Origin: Flavobacterium gillisiae
GTDB taxonomy: Bacteria; Bacteroidota; Bacteroidia; Flavobacteriales; Flavobacteriaceae
NCBI RefSeq assembly: GCF_900107635.1
Contig: NZ_FNRD01000003.1
Span: 248,001-312,000 of the forward strand
Direction of reading: 5' to 3'
Length of the DNA stretch: 64,000 nt
The position numbers and the translations under genes were made by a program. Under the pieces are notes generated by a model, which was given only the letters and a program-made list of their open reading frames with translations, did not search any database and was not told where the DNA came from. Below are positions 46,857 to 54,857 of the stretch, piece after piece; the first letter of the stretch is position 1; every line of letters starts with the position of its first letter.

Positions 46857-46886
46857 AAAACTCTAGCTTCGGCTGGAGTTTTTTTG
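46857..46886 (+). terminator. Terminator after yebC
   Basis: Stem AAACTCTAGC/GCTGGAGTTT (one G-T pair) closed by a TTCG tetraloop, then a T run. Confidence 0.92.
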
Positions 46887-46917
46887 TTTCAAATTGTATA
46901 ATATAAAATTACCACTC

Positions 46918-47775
46918 ATGTTATTTCTTATTTTAAGTATTTTATGCAGCGTTACTGTAGGTGTGATTTTTAAATTGTCGCGCAACTATAACATCAGCGT
47001 TATTCAAATTGTCAGCTGGAATTACCTTTTTGCTTTAGTATTGTGTTTCTTTACTTTTAGCCCAGATTTCAATGCCATAGATCACACAGCACCATGGTCC
47101 ATCTATATCACATTAGGAATTTTGCTGCCATCGATATTTATCTTTTTAGCCGTCTCCATAAAACATATGGGAATCGTAAAAACAGATGCTGCCCAAAGGC
47201 TTTCGCTATTCATACCGCTACTTGCCGCCTGGCTAATTTTTAAAGAAGATTTCAATCTACTAAAGATTACGGCTTTTTTGATAGGCTTTCCTGCCCTATT
47301 ACTTATCCTTTCTAAACCGGCAGCCAATACCAGCAATAAATGGATGTATCCTGCTGCAGTACTCATTGGATTTGGACTCATCGACATCCTTTTCAAGCAA
47401 ATTGCTCTATATACCAGCCTTCCATTTACGAGTTCGTTATTTGTGATTTTCGCAATTTCCCTAACACTCATGATTGCAGCAATCTTGTACGATGTTATCG
47501 CACGAAAAACACCATTAACAGCCATCAATATTCTTTTTGGTGCATTGGTAGGTGCTTTTAACTTTGGTAATATCCTTTTCTATCTAGAAGCGCATCAAGC
47601 TTTTGCCGACAATCCCTCAACTGTTTTCGCGGCAATGAATATGGGTGTTATTATTCTGGGGAGTCTTTTGGGTATTCTCGTTTTTAAAGAAAAAATGAGT
47701 AAACGAAACTATGTGGGACTTGCATTGGCATTAGTTTCTATTGTATTAATTGCGCTTTCGCAAATGGATGTTTAG
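46918..47775 (+). CDS. EamA/DMT-family transporter
   Basis: A 285-residue membrane protein with about ten hydrophobic segments arranged as two EamA halves (roughly 1-140 and 145-285). The ends of the halves read QRLSLFIPLLAAWLIFKEDF and NMGVIILGSLLGILVFKEKMS, the typical EamA signature with a final Lys-Glu. The substrate is unknown. The frame begins at a TTG at 46894; the ATG at 46918 (MLFLILSILCSVTVGVIFKL) matches the usual start at the first helix, so it is preferred. It follows the yebC terminator. Confidence 0.82.
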   Translation: MLFLILSILCSVTVGVIFKLSRNYNISVIQIVSWNYLFALVLCFFTFSPDFNAIDHTAPWSIYITLGILLPSIFIFLAVSIKHMGIVKTDAAQRLSLFIPLLAAWLIFKEDFNLLKITAFLIGFPALLLILSKPAANTSNKWMYPAAVLIGFGLIDILFKQIALYTSLPFTSSLFVIFAISLTLMIAAILYDVIARKTPLTAINILFGALVGAFNFGNILFYLEAHQAFADNPSTVFAAMNMGVIILGSLLGILVFKEKMSKRNYVGLALALVSIVLIALSQMDV

Positions 47776-47787
47776 AATGCTATTTTT

Positions 47788-48084
47788 TATGGCTGTGGCC
47801 AAAATAGATTGAAAAGCCTTATTTTCAATTTTAACTACTCTAGGAATTATGCAACATTAAAAGTTGGTAAACGGATGAAACGAATTTTAACGCATAATCA
47901 CTGATTAGAATTACGAATAACCCGTTTATATCAGTGTTATTCGTGTTATTCGTGGTTTTTATTTTTGAGTATGTCTTAGCTGACACATAGATTTATTACT
48001 ATCAAGCGCGGCTTCGTTGTTCATCTTTAATGATGCAACGCACATCTAATTTTTTTGATTTAGTTTACGGGCACGGAATGCAAT
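47788..48084. repeat. Long direct repeat, copy A
   Basis: A 297-bp stretch, starting TATGGCTGTGGCC and ending CACGGAATGCAAT, that recurs in the same orientation at 48754-49030. The distal third (from about CTATCAAGCGCGG) is identical in both copies; the rest has scattered changes and small indels. Inside lie interleaved inverted repeats (47899-47944) and a 28-codon minus-strand frame at 47959-48045. It fills the spacer downstream of the lipoprotein gene. Confidence 0.9.
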
Positions 48085-48131
48085 TCCGCGCTATCACAGG
48101 ATAATTGTCGAGATTTATCCGAGCGATCGGG

Positions 48132-48560
48132 TTAGTTTCCAGCACTTAATGAATAACTTCCGTCTCCTTTGAATGAGGTCAGCGTAATAGTAACAGTCCA
48201 CTTTCCAGGTTTTCCAACGCTTGTCACACCATCTATACTGTCAGGATCCGTATTGCCATTAAGGCTTCTATTAAGCACGACAGTCCCATTAGCGTCTGCA
48301 ACTACAATCTGGAATATTCCAGATGCTGTGGCAGTAATATCAGCATTATAGTCAGCTGTTGTCAAATTATTTGTCCAAGTAATTGTTCTTGATCCATTTC
48401 CGCCTTTTCCAGTAAAATCTCCACCAATGTCTCCTGAAGGCCCTTCGTTAACAGTAATATTTACATTCGACTCATCATCATTAGAACAAGATGTAAATGT
48501 TCCAATGAATAGTGTCATTGCAATTAAAATTGTAAGTAGCTTAAAATTTGAGGTTTTCAT
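48132..48560 (-). CDS. Secreted lipoprotein of unknown function
   Basis: A 142-residue protein with a lipoprotein signal (MKTSNFKLLTILIAMTLFIG, lipobox FTSC) and an acidic SNDDES stretch after the Cys, a common outer membrane or surface export cue in Bacteroidota. The rest is a Gly/Thr-rich beta-sandwich-like domain (SRTITWTNNLTTADYNADI, then GKPGKWTVTITLTSFKGDG). No family recognised. It lies alone between two long direct repeats, so recombination between them could delete it. Confidence 0.75.
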   Translation of the reverse strand: MKTSNFKLLTILIAMTLFIGTFTSCSNDDESNVNITVNEGPSGDIGGDFTGKGGNGSRTITWTNNLTTADYNADITATASGIFQIVVADANGTVVLNRSLNGNTDPDSIDGVTSVGKPGKWTVTITLTSFKGDGSYSLSAGN

Positions 48561-48753
48561 ATTTTTTTAATTTTTGTAAATTATTTATGTATAATACGAT
48601 TAAGTCGATCAAATTCCTAATTATAGATAACGAAATTATTTTGATTTAATTTTAATATAAAGGTTTAAAGTAAAAAAAACTTTTTTATCCGTTAGATCAG
48701 TGACATCCATGGTCAATTTTTGACTCAATTTAAGTGGATTCATAGATTTATTA
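48561..48753. other. AT-rich spacer upstream of the lipoprotein gene
   Basis: No gene or exact promoter box found. It leads into direct repeat copy B. Confidence 0.4.
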
Positions 48754-49030
48754 TATAGCTGTCGCCAAAGTCGATTGAAAAGTTTTTTTTTTCAATTTTA
48801 ACGATTCTAGGAGTTATGCAACTTTAAAAGTTGGCCAACGGATGAAACGAATTTTAACGCATTATCACTGATTAGAATTACGAATAACCCTTTTATATCA
48901 GTGTTATTCGTGGTTTTTATTTTTGATTATGTATTAGCTTATTACTATCAAGCGCGGCTTCGTTGTTCATCTTTAATGATGCAACGCACATCTAATTTTT
49001 TTGATTTAGTTTACGGGCACGGAATGCAAT
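48754..49030. repeat. Long direct repeat, copy B
   Basis: 277 bp, same orientation as copy A (47788-48084). It lacks about 20 bp present in A around the second GTTATTCG and the GACACATAGAT segment. The minus strand carries a matching 24-codon frame at 48917-48991 with the same start MCVASLKMNNEAALDSNK. Confidence 0.9.
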
Positions 49031-49064
49031 CTATTTAGGAAAGGCTGTTAGCCAGTAGCTTTTT

Positions 49065-49364
49065 TTACTCCGCTAATCTATTTTCAATATCCATTCTTTC
49101 GTATAAAACTCTAACGACTTCAATTTCATTTTTCTTATCTTTTTTGAAGAAAATTAAATGTGATTTTACTTTTGAATATTTATATGATTTTCTAATGTTT
49201 GCGGAGTCACGAGCCATCTCAAAATTAACTACGATATATTCAATTTCGTCAATAATTAAGTTATAATATCTATCTGCTTGTTCAGCAGACCAATTTTCTG
49301 CCGTATAAATCCAAATGTTGTTAATATCTTCTAATGCCTTTTCACTAATTATATACGCTGACAT
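49065..49364 (-). CDS. ParE/RelE-superfamily toxin
   Basis: A 99-residue protein of the ParE type: SEKALEDINNIWIYTAENWSAEQADRYY at the start, SYKYSKVKSHLIFFKKDKK in the middle, and EVVRVLYERMDIENRL at the end, matching the ParE fold's C-terminal strand with the VRVLHxRMD signature. ParE toxins poison DNA gyrase; RelE relatives cut mRNA. The ParE pattern is closer. Its start codon overlaps the antitoxin stop by one base (TAATG), so translation is coupled. Confidence 0.92.
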   Translation of the reverse strand: MSAYIISEKALEDINNIWIYTAENWSAEQADRYYNLIIDEIEYIVVNFEMARDSANIRKSYKYSKVKSHLIFFKKDKKNEIEVVRVLYERMDIENRLAE

Positions 49365-49609
49365 TATTTTTGAAAATTAGCTTTTAGCGTTTCTAGATTT
49401 ATATCGCGGTCAAAATTTCTAATTTTACTACTCTTTTCTCCCATTTTTAATTCATTGATAAGAGATTTTGCTTTATTTTCTTCTTGCTCAAAAACTCTTA
49501 AAGCAGTTCTAACAACTTCACTTACTGAACTATACTTTCCTGTAGAAATTTGTTCATTAATAAAATTTTCAAAATAGTCTCCTAATAATATCGATGTATT
49601 ACGTGCCAT
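49364..49609 (-). CDS. ParD-family antitoxin
   Basis: An 81-residue antitoxin with the ribbon-helix-helix start (RNTSILLGDYFENFINEQI) and the helix SGKYSSVSEVVRTALRVFEQ (with TGKYSS in place), followed by a charged C-terminal tail that would wrap the toxin. It precedes the toxin gene. A palindrome next to its promoter box is a good candidate operator for self-repression. Confidence 0.93.
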   Translation of the reverse strand: MARNTSILLGDYFENFINEQISTGKYSSVSEVVRTALRVFEQEENKAKSLINELKMGEKSSKIRNFDRDINLETLKANFQK

Positions 49610-49620
49610 AATTTTTTTTT

Positions 49621-49641
49621 CAAAGATACCAAAAATTGGTA
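49621..49641 (-). promoter_or_regulatory. Promoter -7 box and operator palindrome of parDE
   Basis: Minus strand TATCTTTG (49621-49628) is a perfect TAnnTTTG, 12 bp before the parD start. The palindrome TACCAAAAATTGGTA (49627-49641) abuts and partly overlaps it, well placed for repression by ParD. Confidence 0.7.
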
Positions 49642-49714
49642 TTAGTTCAAAAGAGTCATCCTTTTTTTTGATTTTTTTAGACTGATACTTATTTATTCAC
49701 TGTAGATTCGCTCA

Positions 49715-50896
49715 TTATTTCGGTAGTTTTTTATTTATTATAATTTCAAATATCTCTCCTTTTTGTGGTTTTACTTTCAATTTTATATCCCCTTCATTTT
49801 CTGAAATTAAATCTTGGGTTACTAAATCACATATTTCGATTTCCTTCCCATTAATTTCGAGGATTTCGTCGCCATAGCTTATTTTCTTGTTTAGTTCGGT
49901 ATCCCATACAAACCCAATTATTAATTTCTCGTTTTTTAGTGTTCTAGTAAAATTAAATTCAGACTTCTCTATATTTACCTTTTTAGATTTAGGATTTAAG
50001 TAAAATCGTTTATTTACATAGTCAATTGTTATAACGGCGTATTCCAATAATTGAGTACCAATTCTTGAATTATTATCATTAATTGTATTTGTAATACAGT
50101 TCTCAATTTCAAGTTCATTAATTTTTAATAAAGGTAAATGAAGTCGGATATGCTTTTCAACGGGCACGTCACCAAATAAGCCAAGCGAAGAAGCCCCAAC
50201 ACTTTCTCCTATTTCAGTAAAGATCTTTTCTTTTTTAAAAACGTCATAATGTTTATGAGAAATATCATAAAGTCCTCCCATCCCTGTATCAATTAAAACT
50301 TGTTCTTTTCCGCTCTTTTTCCCTTGGAGATTAATCCATAAATACGGACTACTTTGAGCTCCAATAAGTTCAATTTTATTAGACTCTTTTTTACTAAGAG
50401 ATAAGTTTTTTATATTGTCAGTAAGTCTTATTTTCTTTAATCCGGCATCAATTTGTATAATTGAATTTCTTAACATATTGCTACCAATAAAACCATCAAT
50501 TCCAAAACATTTAAAAACAAAATTAGCACGTAAATCATAAACTAAAGTTGCCGTATTTTCGAATATTATGTTTCCAAAATTTAGCTTTTCTATAGATACC
50601 ACCTTTAGCTTAGCTTTTATTCCACTTGCATCCGTTATTGGTATCGTTTTTAAGAGTTGAGGCTTTATTAAATCATTAATCTCTTTTGAAATGATATTTG
50701 GAGCACCCGTATCAAGCATAAATTTATATGTCACTCCCTGAATCTCAACAGGAACAATAATTTTATCTCTGATAAATTCAAAGTCAAATTCTTCGAAGTA
50801 GTTTTTTGATTTCGTTTCTCCAATATTTAAGTCAATATCTTGAGCAAAAACAGTAGCTGTCACAAATATAAATAAGTAAATAAATTTCTTTTTCAT
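49715..50896 (-). CDS. Retropepsin-like aspartyl protease with C-terminal PDZ domain
   Basis: A 393-residue secreted protein with a signal peptide (KKFIYLFIFVTATVFAQ). Two aspartic protease half-domains are visible: FMLDTGAPNIIS (Asp62) with GFIGSNMLRNSIIQID downstream, and VLIDTGMGGLYDIS (Asp203) with RIGTQLLEYAVITID. The two-DTG layout lets one chain form a complete active site. The C-terminus (about 310-393) is PDZ-like (ISYGDEILEINGKEIEICDL). Substrate unknown. It is a solo gene between the ParDE pair and a palindromic spacer. Confidence 0.83.
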   Translation of the reverse strand: MKKKFIYLFIFVTATVFAQDIDLNIGETKSKNYFEEFDFEFIRDKIIVPVEIQGVTYKFMLDTGAPNIISKEINDLIKPQLLKTIPITDASGIKAKLKVVSIEKLNFGNIIFENTATLVYDLRANFVFKCFGIDGFIGSNMLRNSIIQIDAGLKKIRLTDNIKNLSLSKKESNKIELIGAQSSPYLWINLQGKKSGKEQVLIDTGMGGLYDISHKHYDVFKKEKIFTEIGESVGASSLGLFGDVPVEKHIRLHLPLLKINELEIENCITNTINDNNSRIGTQLLEYAVITIDYVNKRFYLNPKSKKVNIEKSEFNFTRTLKNEKLIIGFVWDTELNKKISYGDEILEINGKEIEICDLVTQDLISENEGDIKLKVKPQKGEIFEIIINKKLPK

Positions 50897-50962
50897 TTTT
50901 TAATTTTAAAATCATAATTGATATTTGTCTGTCTCCAAATCGTTCGTGAGATCGTAACCACT

Positions 50963-51031
50963 CCATTTTCAGCTTAACTAAAACGCGATGCGAAACGGTA
51001 ATTCCACTAAATTCCAGCTAGCTCAAAATGG
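50963..51031. repeat. Imperfect palindrome (cassette-spacer type 1)
   Basis: The plus strand runs CCATTTTCAGCTTAACT ... CCAGCTAGCTCAAAATGG, outer arms nearly complementary, enclosing AAAACGCGATGCGAAACGGT. It directly abuts the stop codon of the next gene at 51032, filling much of the spacer. Confidence 0.65.
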
Positions 51032-51784
51032 CTAATAGTGTGTGTTATTTCTTTCCATTTCGGTGATTTCTATTTCAATTGGCTTTTCATATTTGGCAGT
51101 CGTAATTTCTCCTAAACTTGTTTTCTTATGAGTAAAAATTATTTTTCCGTTTTTAACTTCAATTTTGTCAACTAAATAAAATATGTCTTCATAAAAATAT
51201 AAATTTCTAGTTGTTATATTTTGAATATCGTTTTTTTTATCAAAGTATTTCACTACAATTTTTGACAAAGTTTTTTTCGGATTAATCATATAACCAATTT
51301 CAATTTTATATGAATGTGTTTCTTTGGTTTTATATGCGATTTCAATTTCCGTTTCAAATTTATTCAGCAAATTTTGCACTTCAATTATTTTTTCAATTTT
51401 TTTGTTATCTTTTTCGAAAAGTAAAGTTAAAGATTTAAATGTAACGTCTTTGACTAATTGATTTTTTTCAAATTCTGTTAGCGAATTAAATGTTTTTGGT
51501 TCAATTCCATAATCAACATATTTTATCCGTTTGTCTAGAAATTTTTCGCTTTCAACTAAATTTCCCGATTTTAGATTTTCGGTAAAATTTATATAAATAT
51601 GATCAAATTCTCCAGATATAAATTCACACTCATTTAGTTTTCTTGCAATTCGTTGACCGATTGAATTTGTATCGTCAGTAATCTGGTAAACATTACCAAT
51701 AAGTCCGTTAAAATCTCCAGTGAAATCTTTCGGTTTTATTTCGTAATAGCGAATATCTTTTAAAATTCTGTCGGTTAATCTCAT
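51032..51784 (-). CDS. Hypothetical protein
   Basis: A 250-residue cytoplasmic-type protein, Lys/Glu/Ile-rich, with alternating strands and helices and no signal peptide or membrane segment. I recognise no family. It starts MRLTDRILKDIRYYE. It stands alone, bounded on both sides by imperfect palindromic spacers, which makes it look like a single-gene mobile cassette. Base composition is more AT-rich than its neighbours. Confidence 0.6.
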   Translation of the reverse strand: MRLTDRILKDIRYYEIKPKDFTGDFNGLIGNVYQITDDTNSIGQRIARKLNECEFISGEFDHIYINFTENLKSGNLVESEKFLDKRIKYVDYGIEPKTFNSLTEFEKNQLVKDVTFKSLTLLFEKDNKKIEKIIEVQNLLNKFETEIEIAYKTKETHSYKIEIGYMINPKKTLSKIVVKYFDKKNDIQNITTRNLYFYEDIFYLVDKIEVKNGKIIFTHKKTSLGEITTAKYEKPIEIEITEMERNNTHY

Positions 51785-51938
51785 TCGGTTTTTCAGTGAT
51801 ATACACTAACGTTTAGTATAAGAATATGTAGCTGAAAGCGTGGCACTTTCCTGTCAAACTAGGAGAAAACTGAAGCGGGCTAAAACCCTCGAGTTTACTT
51901 CTATTTCGGCTATTATTTTTATACATTGTTGACGGTAG
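51785..51938. repeat. Long imperfect inverted repeat (cassette-spacer type 2)
   Basis: The whole spacer folds on itself: CACTAACGTTTAGTATAAGA (then ATATGTAGC) at the left corresponds to the reverse complement of GCTATTATTTTTATACATTG (then TTGACGGT) at the right. Smaller hairpins lie inside, such as GGGCTAAAACCC. It resembles the attC-like bulged palindromes of gene cassettes in layout, though canonical integron core sites are not exact. Confidence 0.65.
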
Positions 51939-52442
51939 TTATTTTTTCAAGTCTGGGTCAGCTGCAACCTTCCCAACAAATGCTTTTTCTCTGTCTTTAT
52001 CAAAATCATCAGAACCAAATTCTAATTCTCCTCTAACTGAATTTCTCAAATCCACTATTATGTCTGTAGATACTGATTCAGATATTATTTTTTTTAAGGT
52101 TTCAATTACCTCAGTTTTATCACAAGAACAAGCTAATTCGTTAAAACAAGTCCTTACCTCTTCAGTCGTTATTTTTCCGGGTTTAATATCTCCTTTTTTA
52201 GCATTTGGGTATTCATAATTACTCAATAATGCATCTGCAATATTCAAGGCATTTAAGCACGCAGCTCTCTTAATTTGCCATCTATTTTCTCTTAATGATT
52301 CCTCTTTTTTAAGTAGGTTTTCAAATGATTTTAAATCCTTATTGATTTTAGGTAAAATCCAGTTGTTATATAGTATTCCATTTATTAATGTTGCACCAGT
52401 TAAAGTGAGTCCAACTACTGCAAATATTTCTGTTATATTCAT
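51939..52442 (-). CDS. Hypothetical membrane-anchored protein
   Basis: A 167-residue protein from the chosen ATG. One N-terminal membrane segment (MNITEIFAVVGLTLTGATLI) is followed by a charged helical cytoplasmic part with Cys residues (ELACSCDK). I recognise no family. The frame opens at 52508, but a perfect promoter box at 52487-52494 puts transcription start near 52480, downstream of that codon, and the ATG at 52442 places the membrane helix at the start. It is a solo gene beside a palindromic spacer. Confidence 0.6.
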   Translation of the reverse strand: MNITEIFAVVGLTLTGATLINGILYNNWILPKINKDLKSFENLLKKEESLRENRWQIKRAACLNALNIADALLSNYEYPNAKKGDIKPGKITTEEVRTCFNELACSCDKTEVIETLKKIISESVSTDIIVDLRNSVRGELEFGSDDFDKDREKAFVGKVAADPDLKK

Positions 52443-52486
52443 AATGCAATTCCTTTTGTTAATTACCATCAACTTGTACATTACAT

Positions 52487-52494
52487 CAAATATA
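52487..52494 (-). promoter_or_regulatory. Promoter -7 box of the membrane-anchored protein gene
   Basis: Minus strand TATATTTG, a perfect TAnnTTTG, 45 bp before the chosen start. Confidence 0.6.
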
Positions 52495-52571
52495 CACTTC
52501 TTTCTCACATGCTTTCATACAATAATACTATTTTTCTTATTTAAATTTTACGAATCAAAACAACTCGACAT

Positions 52572-52604
52572 AAAAAAACCGCCTTGAACTGAATCAAGAC
52601 GGCA
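52572..52604 (-). terminator. Terminator after the APC permease
   Basis: On the minus strand GCCGTCTTGA/TCAAGGCGG-type stem (one G-T pair) followed by seven T. Confidence 0.88.
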
Positions 52605-52625
52605 TTGCTATAGATTTTGTATTTC

Positions 52626-54557
52626 TTAGGCTTCTTTCAAATTCAGCTTACTGTTTTTTCGGCTAAAGCCAAAGTAAATCATTAGGCCTATCAGCAACCA
52701 AGCCGTGAAATAAATCCAGTTCCACACACTTAGTTCTGCCATCATGTACAAACAACTCACCAGACCTAATAATGGAATCAAAGATAAATTTTCAGCAAAA
52801 GACCAGAACGTAAGTCCTACCAAAACAATAAGGAAAATCCACATTGGGATTTTGTGTTTAAACAGGCTAAGACCACTTTCATATTTCAGCGAATTGTCTA
52901 TTGGTAATCCTGCCACAACAGCGGCATATTTAGCATCCTCTTTTTGGTACTGACTCAGTAAATTTTCTAAATCCAGAGTCGCATCAGTCGTTTTTTGCGC
53001 TCCAACACTTACTAGGTAATCATATACTTTTGTAGATTCTTCTTTATTTAATGAAGTGATAATTGTAGTAGCATTGTTTACTTGGGTTTCATTAGTAAGG
53101 AAATCCATTGTCGCTTTATTATTATAATTAAAAGCATAATACAAGCCCGCGGCCAACATGAAAGGAATCACGTATTTTGAGTTTACGTAAGGCGTTTTAA
53201 ATTTTCCTCTTGGTATATCAGTTCTATTCTGCAATACCAAAACTCCGGCACAAACCAATACAAAGGCAAATAAGGTTCCAATGCTACACAAATCAGTAAC
53301 CATTGTCAAGTTTAAAAACAAGGCCGGAACCGACACTACAAAACCTGTTACTATAGTTGCATAAGATGGTGTTTTATACTTGGGATGTACTCGTGAGAAA
53401 CGTTTTGGCAACAGCCCATCACGACTCATACTCATCCAAATACGAGGTTGTCCCATTTGGAAAACTAATAAAACACTCGCCATGGCTATCACGGCACTTA
53501 CCGCAACAATACCAGACATCCATTTTAAATCTAATTTATGAAATACAAATGCTAAAGGATCACCCACATTTAACTCGCTGTAATTGACCATTCCGGTTAA
53601 CACTAAAGCAACAACAATATATAAAATAGTACATATTATAATCGCCCACATCATACCACGTGGTAAATCCCGTTGCGGATCTTTACATTCCTCTGCAGTA
53701 GTTGAGATAGCATCAAAACCAATGTAGGCAAAGAAAACTGCTGATACTCCTTTCAAAACTCCGCTCACGCCATTAGGAGCAAATGGAGTCCAATTATCAG
53801 TATCAACATAAAACACCCCTACTGAGATTACCAGAAGAATAATACACAGCTTTACCACAACCATCATGTTACTGGCATTACGTGATTCTTTCATTCCACG
53901 ATAAACTAAGGCCGTAATCAATATGATAATAAACAAGGCAGGTAAATCGGCCACAAAATGAAACGAACCTATTGTTGGCGAAGTTGTCCAAGCAGTATAA
54001 GATGCTTTTAAACCTTCTCCTAAATTCTCGTATGATTTTCCGCTTTGCATTAGTGCCGTAGCGTCTTTATATCCATTTGATGCGGTTAGATAATCCATCT
54101 GAATCCATTGAGGCAAATGAATGCCACCACTCTCTAGTAGTCCTGTAAAATAATCACTCCAGGAAATGGCGACCGTAATATTCCCAATGGCATATTCCAT
54201 GATTAATGCCCAACCAATAATCCAGGCAATTAGTTCCCCAAAGGCAACATAGGAATAGGTATATGCACTTCCAGAAACGGGAACCATAGACGCAAACTCT
54301 GCATAAGCAAAGGCAGCAAAACTACAGGCAAGAGCCGTAAATAAAAAAAGGAAAATTACAGCTGGGCCTCCATCGGAGCTAGCCTTACCAATTGTACTAA
54401 AAATACCGGCACCAACGATGGCAGCAATACCAAAAGCCGTCAAATCTCTTGCCGTTAAATGTCGACCTAGCGCTTCGTGGCCGTCGGCTTCATTTTTTTC
54501 AATCTGTTTTAAGATATCCTGAACGGTCTTCTTACGAAATAAACTAGAAAATGCCAT
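52626..54557 (-). CDS. APC-family amino acid permease
   Basis: A 643-residue transporter with about 12 or more membrane helices, of the cationic amino acid transporter group. Diagnostic parts are LTARDLTAFGIAAIVGAGIFSTIG (unwound helix 1 with GAGIF), FFAYIGFDAISTTAEECKDPQRDLPRGM (helix 6), and a C-terminal extension of extra helices. A soluble insert of about 80 residues (about 490-575, with TKVYDYLVSVGAQKTTD) sits between the late helices and is unusual in length. Promoter box upstream and terminator downstream mark a single-gene unit. Confidence 0.92.
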   Translation of the reverse strand: MAFSSLFRKKTVQDILKQIEKNEADGHEALGRHLTARDLTAFGIAAIVGAGIFSTIGKASSDGGPAVIFLFLFTALACSFAAFAYAEFASMVPVSGSAYTYSYVAFGELIAWIIGWALIMEYAIGNITVAISWSDYFTGLLESGGIHLPQWIQMDYLTASNGYKDATALMQSGKSYENLGEGLKASYTAWTTSPTIGSFHFVADLPALFIIILITALVYRGMKESRNASNMMVVVKLCIILLVISVGVFYVDTDNWTPFAPNGVSGVLKGVSAVFFAYIGFDAISTTAEECKDPQRDLPRGMMWAIIICTILYIVVALVLTGMVNYSELNVGDPLAFVFHKLDLKWMSGIVAVSAVIAMASVLLVFQMGQPRIWMSMSRDGLLPKRFSRVHPKYKTPSYATIVTGFVVSVPALFLNLTMVTDLCSIGTLFAFVLVCAGVLVLQNRTDIPRGKFKTPYVNSKYVIPFMLAAGLYYAFNYNNKATMDFLTNETQVNNATTIITSLNKEESTKVYDYLVSVGAQKTTDATLDLENLLSQYQKEDAKYAAVVAGLPIDNSLKYESGLSLFKHKIPMWIFLIVLVGLTFWSFAENLSLIPLLGLVSCLYMMAELSVWNWIYFTAWLLIGLMIYFGFSRKNSKLNLKEA

Positions 54558-54857
54558 GCGTTAAATTTTTACATTAAAAATTATTATCCTGTAAATAACA
54601 TCCCATTATTTTAGCAATAACGTAAGTTTTATTTAAAAACCAAATGTATAAAACAATTTCAAATTCCAATGATACGACCCTTATTATTTATTAAAATACA
54701 ATAAAAAGTCAAATTTCAAATTACAACCTGATTTAAAAGTCAATCCGTTAATTAAGAATGCCGTTAAAAATTAAAAAGATTGCAATGGCAATTCCGCTGT
54801 AAAAACGAGCTTTCAAAAAAGAGCAATTCCTCCCTTCTAAAAGTCAAAAAACGCTAA
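54558..54857. other. Spacer upstream of the permease
   Basis: Exactly 300 bp without a gene. It holds the permease promoter box at 54641-54648; the rest, downstream of the oxidoreductase, shows no clear terminator. Confidence 0.5.
54641..54648 (-). promoter_or_regulatory. Promoter -7 box of the APC permease
   Basis: Minus strand TACATTTG, a perfect TAnnTTTG, 83 bp before the start codon. Confidence 0.55.

Noticed and set aside
48132-52510. Integron with canonical attC sites
   Set aside because: The spacers are palindromic, but exact core sites and an integrase are not present in the window, so only a cassette-like layout is claimed.
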